Assembly: GCA_946482635.1 (NCBI GenBank)
Contig: CAMLSG010000237.1
Span: forward strand, 1 to 8,084
Length of the DNA: 8,084 nucleotides
Reading direction: 5' to 3'
Origin: an uncultured Duganella sp.
GTDB lineage: Bacteria > Pseudomonadota > Gammaproteobacteria > Burkholderiales > Burkholderiaceae
Of this stretch, positions 5,700-8,084 are shown one piece after another. The position numbers were made by a program, and so were the translations under genes. Under the pieces are notes generated by a model, which was given only the letters and a program-made list of their open reading frames with translations, was not told where the DNA came from and searched no databases. Within the stretch, counting starts at the first letter, position 1. Each line of letters begins with the position of its first letter.

Positions 5700-6425
5700 T
5701 CAATGTCCGGATGTAACGGGCATTGGCGGCAGCCCCATCATCTTGCGGCGGATTTCCAGCGCGCCTTCGTCTTCTATGACTGTCGGTTTGCCGCTGGCGA
5801 GCTGGGTGCCGTAGCGCTGCGGCAGGCCCTTGGCAACGCGCAGCCGGTCTTCGGCCTGCGCCAGTTGCGAGCCCGGCACGTCGTTCTGTGCCTGCGCTTC
5901 GCGCAGGGCAGGCAGCAGAGCCTCGAGTTCCTTCTCGGGCGTGCGCATCAGGACAGTGAACGCATTCTGCGACAGTTCCGGGCCGGCAAAGCGCGCACCG
6001 GGCCAGCCGTGGGACGCTACGATGGTCTTGAGCCGCGCCAGCTCCTTGCGGTCGCGCGCCGCATCGCGCTTGCCGGGAACACCCATGGCTTCCAGTGCGC
6101 GGATGGCGGCAAGTTCGCGGGTATCGAGCACCTTGCGCTTGATGATGATTTCTTCGCCGACGATGGTGGTGGCCGCGCCGCCATTGCCGCCGGTGCGAAT
6201 GGTCACGCGCACATTGCCGCGCGCATGCGTGGTGCCGCGGTTATCCTGCTCGACCTGGTTCGCTTCCACTTGCACCGTATGCTGCTGGCCAATCGGCAGC
6301 ATGATGCGCGCGACTTCCTTGCCCGCCGCCAGCGTCTGCACGCTGATCCGGCTTGGCTCGGCTGCACCGGCCAGGCCATGCCAAGCCAGCAGCAGCGGTA
6401 GCGCATGCTTGTAGATGCTCATCAT
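5700..6425 (-). CDS. Exported protein with LptA/OstA-like N-terminus and DUF6624-like C-terminus
   Basis: This is a 241-residue exported protein of unknown function. The double ATG (6420-6425) begins a signal peptide, YKHALPLLLAWHGLAGA, cleaved near residue 21. Residues about 48-75 (HTVQVEANQVEQDNRGTTHARGNVRV) resemble one strand-turn repeat of the LptA/OstA beta-jellyroll, VEAdxvexdxxxxxaxArGnVrv. Residues about 125-210 resemble DUF6624: SHGWPGARFAGPELSQNAF, then a helix of DR..A.G and GLPQRYGTQL. The order of the two parts is unusual to me. The ribosome site is weak (GTGAG). The gene converges on the rtcB operon with a 12-base gap and no clear terminator, and diverges from the gene at 6534. 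Function and the OstA likeness are tentative. Confidence 0.75.
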   Translation of the reverse strand: MMSIYKHALPLLLAWHGLAGAAEPSRISVQTLAAGKEVARIMLPIGQQHTVQVEANQVEQDNRGTTHARGNVRVTIRTGGNGGAATTIVGEEIIIKRKVLDTRELAAIRALEAMGVPGKRDAARDRKELARLKTIVASHGWPGARFAGPELSQNAFTVLMRTPEKELEALLPALREAQAQNDVPGSQLAQAEDRLRVAKGLPQRYGTQLASGKPTVIEDEGALEIRRKMMGLPPMPVTSGH

Positions 6426-6475
6426 CTACTCACGGTAGCAAACTCGTGGAAATAGTGGAGCACGCGTGATAAAGA

Positions 6476-6507
6476 GTGACATTTTGCAAGTTAATCCCGG
6501 CTATTAT
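6476..6507 (+). promoter_or_regulatory. Possible promoter for the membrane-protein gene
   Basis: TATTAT (6502-6507) lies 27 bases before the ATG and is a fair -10 box. The candidate -35 elements fit poorly: GTGACA at 6476-6481 gives a 20-base spacer and TTGCAA at 6484-6489 gives 12. The 108-base gap between these divergent genes should hold promoters for both. Confidence 0.3.
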
Positions 6508-6533
6508 TCCCAGCTCTTTCTAGCGGGGACAAT

Positions 6534-7259
6534 ATGGCAGAACTCGAGGTAGCAAAGCACGGCAAGAACGTCATCAATATGGCGGCCAGCAAACATCATG
6601 GACTGGCGCACAAGCTGAAAGAGATCGCGCTGGAAATCGTGATCATCGTATTTGCGGTCAGCATCAGCATCTGGTTCCACAGCATGAGCGAGCATCGCCA
6701 TGAGCAGAAGCAGGTACGCACTTTCCTGCTGGGATTGAAGGGCGACCTGGCTGGCGACATCAAGCAACTGAACTGGCTGCCGGGAGCCTATCGGGAATCC
6801 GATGCACAGTTCCGTTACCTGGCCGAACTCGATCCGAAAGGCAGCCCGGATGCGGAAAAATTTGAACCTGCGTGGATTAATGTGTATTCCAACCGCTTCT
6901 TCATCCCCACCAGCAGCCGCTTTGAAGGCTTCAAGTCAAGCGGGAAGCTGATCAATATTGAGGACGAGGAGCTGCTGAACGATATCCTTACGCTGTACCA
7001 GGCGTACCACCGCGCGATCAAAACGTCGGAAGGCGGCTGGCGCAACCGGCATGAAAAGCTGCGCAACTACCTGGACTCCGCGCTTGCACAGGGAGACAGC
7101 ATCGAGCAGCGCTACCATGCCCTGGCGACCCCGAACGGCAAGCGCCTGTTGCGCAACACGATCACTGTGCCGCAGCTGCATGAACGCTACGCCAATGCAG
7201 CCAAGCTCAGCGAAAAGATCATCAAGCGCATCGATGTCCTGTACAAGAATGCCGAGTGA
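6534..7259 (+). CDS. Single-pass membrane protein, DUF6090-like
   Basis: This 241-residue protein has one transmembrane segment at about residues 29-48 (ALEIVIIVFAVSISIWFHSM), preceded by a basic amphipathic stretch and followed by EHRHEQKQVRTFLLGLKGDLAGDI. The sequence pattern around the membrane segment (EI..VI.....S...W...) and the helical charged domain behind it resemble DUF6090 proteins, whose function is unknown. The rest is mostly helical, with SSRFEGFKSSGKLINIEDEELLNDILTLYQAY as the most family-like part. ATG 6534 has GGGGA six bases upstream; a Met at residue 16 is an alternative start with a poorer ribosome site. It is transcribed alone, and the next promoter starts about 20 bases after its stop. 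Confidence 0.75.
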   Translation: MAELEVAKHGKNVINMAASKHHGLAHKLKEIALEIVIIVFAVSISIWFHSMSEHRHEQKQVRTFLLGLKGDLAGDIKQLNWLPGAYRESDAQFRYLAELDPKGSPDAEKFEPAWINVYSNRFFIPTSSRFEGFKSSGKLINIEDEELLNDILTLYQAYHRAIKTSEGGWRNRHEKLRNYLDSALAQGDSIEQRYHALATPNGKRLLRNTITVPQLHERYANAAKLSEKIIKRIDVLYKNAE

Positions 7260-7279
7260 ATATTTATACAAATTTTGTC

Positions 7280-7309
7280 TTGACACTGCATTCGCGTCGA
7301 GCGCAGAAT
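7280..7309 (+). promoter_or_regulatory. Promoter of the acetyltransferase leader
   Basis: TTGACA (7280-7285) is followed by 18 bases and CAGAAT (7304-7309). The -35, the spacer length and the AGAATC core are the same as in the rtcB leader, although the spacer sequence differs. Transcription should start near 7316. Confidence 0.75.
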
Positions 7310-7354
7310 CAGCGCTCGTAAGTTTTGTATAACCCAGATTAAGAAAGGACAGTC

Positions 7355-7396
7355 ATGCGCAATTTCGCTATCAACTGCATTAAGCACACCAGATAG
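7355..7396 (+). CDS. Leader peptide of the acetyltransferase operon, 13 residues
   Basis: This short frame encodes MRNFAINCIKHTR and has the same AAAGGA ribosome site (7344-7349) and five-base spacing as the rtcB leader peptide. Like that peptide it has Ala5-Ile6 and ends AGA-TAG, and its stop codon runs into the 25-base hairpin. The other residues differ, so selection seems to act on position, the Ala-Ile pair and the end. It probably works as a ribosome sensor in cis. Translation is inferred from the ribosome site and the likeness between the two leaders. Confidence 0.7.
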   Translation: MRNFAINCIKHTR

Positions 7397-7500
7397 CCCT
7401 GATGCGCGTGCGCTCGGGGCTTCTGGCAAATCGCCACCCCCGAGCCGGACGTCCCACGACGAAAACCCCGGTAAGGATACTTGCCGGGGTTTTTGTTTTT
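7396..7500 (+). promoter_or_regulatory. Transcription attenuator upstream of the acetyltransferase gene
   Basis: This is the counterpart of the rtcB attenuator. GCCCTG (7396-7401) pairs with CGGGGC (7415-7420); the C-to-T change relative to the rtcB copy turns a G-C pair into G-U and keeps the stem. The 3' arm GCTCGGGG (7412-7419) is fully complementary to CCCCGAGC (7438-7445), one pair longer than in the rtcB copy. A terminator stem follows at 7462-7493. The order, sizes and spacing match 4201-4300, while loops and linkers have diverged, which is the pattern expected of a conserved RNA structure. The signal sensed is unknown. Confidence 0.65.
7462..7500 (+). terminator. Intrinsic terminator inside the acetyltransferase leader
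   Basis: AAAACCCCGGTAAG (7462-7475) pairs with CTTGCCGGGGTTTT (7480-7493) around the loop GATA, with one G-U pair, and leads into TTTTTGTTTTTT. It lies between the promoter and the gene that promoter serves, about 30 bases before the ATG. Confidence 0.88.
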
Positions 7501-7528
7501 TGGTCCCGGCGCAAGGAGGAAAGGAATC

Positions 7529-7975
7529 ATGGAGATCCAACTGAGAGCTGTCACCCGGCAGAACTTCGACGACATCACCGACCTGCGGCTGCTGGACCAC
7601 CAGCGCGATTACATCGCCAGCAATTCTTACTCGATCGCGCAAGCCAGCTTTTACCCGGAGATGCAGGCCCGTGCCATCTACGCGGCCGAGGAACTGGTTG
7701 GCTTCCTGATGTATGTCGACCTGAAACTGGAAGGCCAGCCAGGCGAATTCGGTGTGTGGCGCCTGATGGTGGACCTGCTCCATCAGGGCAAGGGCTACGG
7801 CCGCCTGGCGCTGAAGGCGGCATTGGCCGAGATCCGCGCGCGCGGCGGCGTGCGCAAGATCTGGATCAGCTACCAGCCGGACAACACCAGGGCCAAGGAT
7901 CTATACGCCAGCATGGGCTTCGTCGAGACGGACCTCGACGAGGATGGCGAAATGAACGCAGTACTAGAGCTGTAA
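7529..7975 (+). CDS. GNAT-family N-acetyltransferase, BltD/PaiA-like
   Basis: This 148-residue enzyme transfers an acetyl group from acetyl-CoA to an amine. The acetyl-CoA loop is QGKGYGRLAL (residues about 87-96), preceded by the core strand VWRLMVD and followed by the C-terminal block NTRAKDLYASMGFVETD. The start LRAVTRQNFDDITDLRL, the segment YIASNSYSIAQA and the end DEDGEMNAVLEL resemble spermidine/spermine acetyltransferases of the BltD/PaiA type, so a polyamine is a possible substrate; an antibiotic or protein target is not excluded. ATG 7529 is chosen because AAGGAGGAAAGGA lies just upstream; an in-frame TTG at 7481 falls inside the leader terminator. The stop is followed 20 bases later by another GNAT-like gene, so the two form an operon behind the leader. 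Confidence 0.88.
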   Translation: MEIQLRAVTRQNFDDITDLRLLDHQRDYIASNSYSIAQASFYPEMQARAIYAAEELVGFLMYVDLKLEGQPGEFGVWRLMVDLLHQGKGYGRLALKAALAEIRARGGVRKIWISYQPDNTRAKDLYASMGFVETDLDEDGEMNAVLEL

Positions 7976-7995
7976 CGAAGAAGAAGGAGTCATGA

Positions 7996-8084
7996 ATGAG
8001 GCCATATCAACGCTTCCTGAGGAAATGGATCACCACCAACCTGCACGTGGTCACCAAGGAGAATTTCACCAACATCGCCGAACT
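7996..8084 (+). CDS. Second GNAT-like acetyltransferase, 5' end only
   Basis: The frame from ATG 7996 runs to the window edge and encodes 29 residues, MRPYQRFLRKW then TNLHVVTKENFTNIAEL. The last part parallels LRAVTRQNFDDITDLRL at the start of the preceding GNAT protein, which supports both this frame and the family. The ribosome site AAGAAGGAG (7981-7989) is six bases upstream. Another ATG at 7992 in a different frame also stays open but gives a His-rich product with no such likeness. The gene is cut by the window edge, so its function cannot be judged further. Confidence 0.6.
   Translation, partial: MRPYQRFLRKWITTNLHVVTKENFTNIAE

Noticed and set aside
5522..5716. 64-codon plus-strand frame overlapping the rtcB end
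   Set aside because: It starts inside rtcB and gives low-complexity Ala/Pro/Arg sequence; the frame at 5541-5687 has the ribosome site and a more protein-like product.
5703..6401. 232-codon plus-strand frame opposite the DUF6624-like gene
   Set aside because: The minus-strand product has a signal peptide and a family-like C-terminus; the plus-strand product looks like an Arg/Ala/His-rich antisense translation.
7481..7528. N-terminal extension of the GNAT protein from TTG 7481
   Set aside because: It would begin inside the leader terminator stem; the strong ribosome site and the family start support ATG 7529.
1..8084. CRISPR array, tRNA or rRNA genes
   Set aside because: No regularly spaced direct repeats were seen, and no cloverleaf or rRNA-like stretch was recognised on either strand by eye.

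Overview
The window looks like chromosomal DNA of a fairly GC-rich betaproteobacterium, probably a Massilia/Duganella-type member of the Oxalobacteraceae. That placement is inferred from gene content, codon usage and recall of similar proteins; no search was run. Backbone genes (PEP carboxykinase, rtcB, the acetyltransferase genes) are GC-rich. The segment from about 1.4 to 4.06 kb is visibly poorer in GC.

Layout: (1) 3-827, the 3' end of a GTP-type PEP carboxykinase gene, closed by a strong hairpin terminator. (2) 872-1351 on the minus strand, a small exported protein of unknown function, convergent with the first gene. (3) 1448-4060, a compact plus-strand operon that reads as a type VI secretion (T6SS) cargo cassette: a PAAR tip protein with a C-terminal adaptor-like domain, an overlapping M15-type zinc peptidase (likely a peptidoglycan-cleaving effector), and two homologous exported proteins that are probable immunity proteins, with a small exported Cys-containing protein between them. 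(4) 4087-5687, a long structured leader followed by rtcB (RNA ligase) and a 48-residue basic protein. (5) 5700-6425 on the minus strand, an exported protein with a DUF6624-like C-terminus. (6) 6534-7259, a single-pass membrane protein resembling DUF6090 proteins. (7) 7280 to the end, a second copy of the same type of leader, followed by a BltD/PaiA-like GNAT acetyltransferase and the start of another GNAT gene.

The most striking observation is that the leaders of rtcB and of the acetyltransferase operon are built alike. Each has a TTGACA promoter with an 18-bp spacer to an AGAAT -10 box and an identical AAAGGA ribosome site. Each then encodes a 12- or 13-codon leader peptide with Ala-Ile at positions 5-6, ending AGA-TAG. 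A 25-nt hairpin starts on the last base of the stop codon, a downstream segment can compete for its 3' arm, and a strong intrinsic terminator lies just upstream of the structural gene. This is the architecture of a translation-sensing transcription attenuator. It would link RNA repair (RtcB) and small-molecule or polyamine acetylation to the state of the ribosome. The rtcB start codon is also buried in a perfect 9-bp inverted repeat. The regulatory mechanism is inference; the sequence similarity and the pairings can be seen directly.
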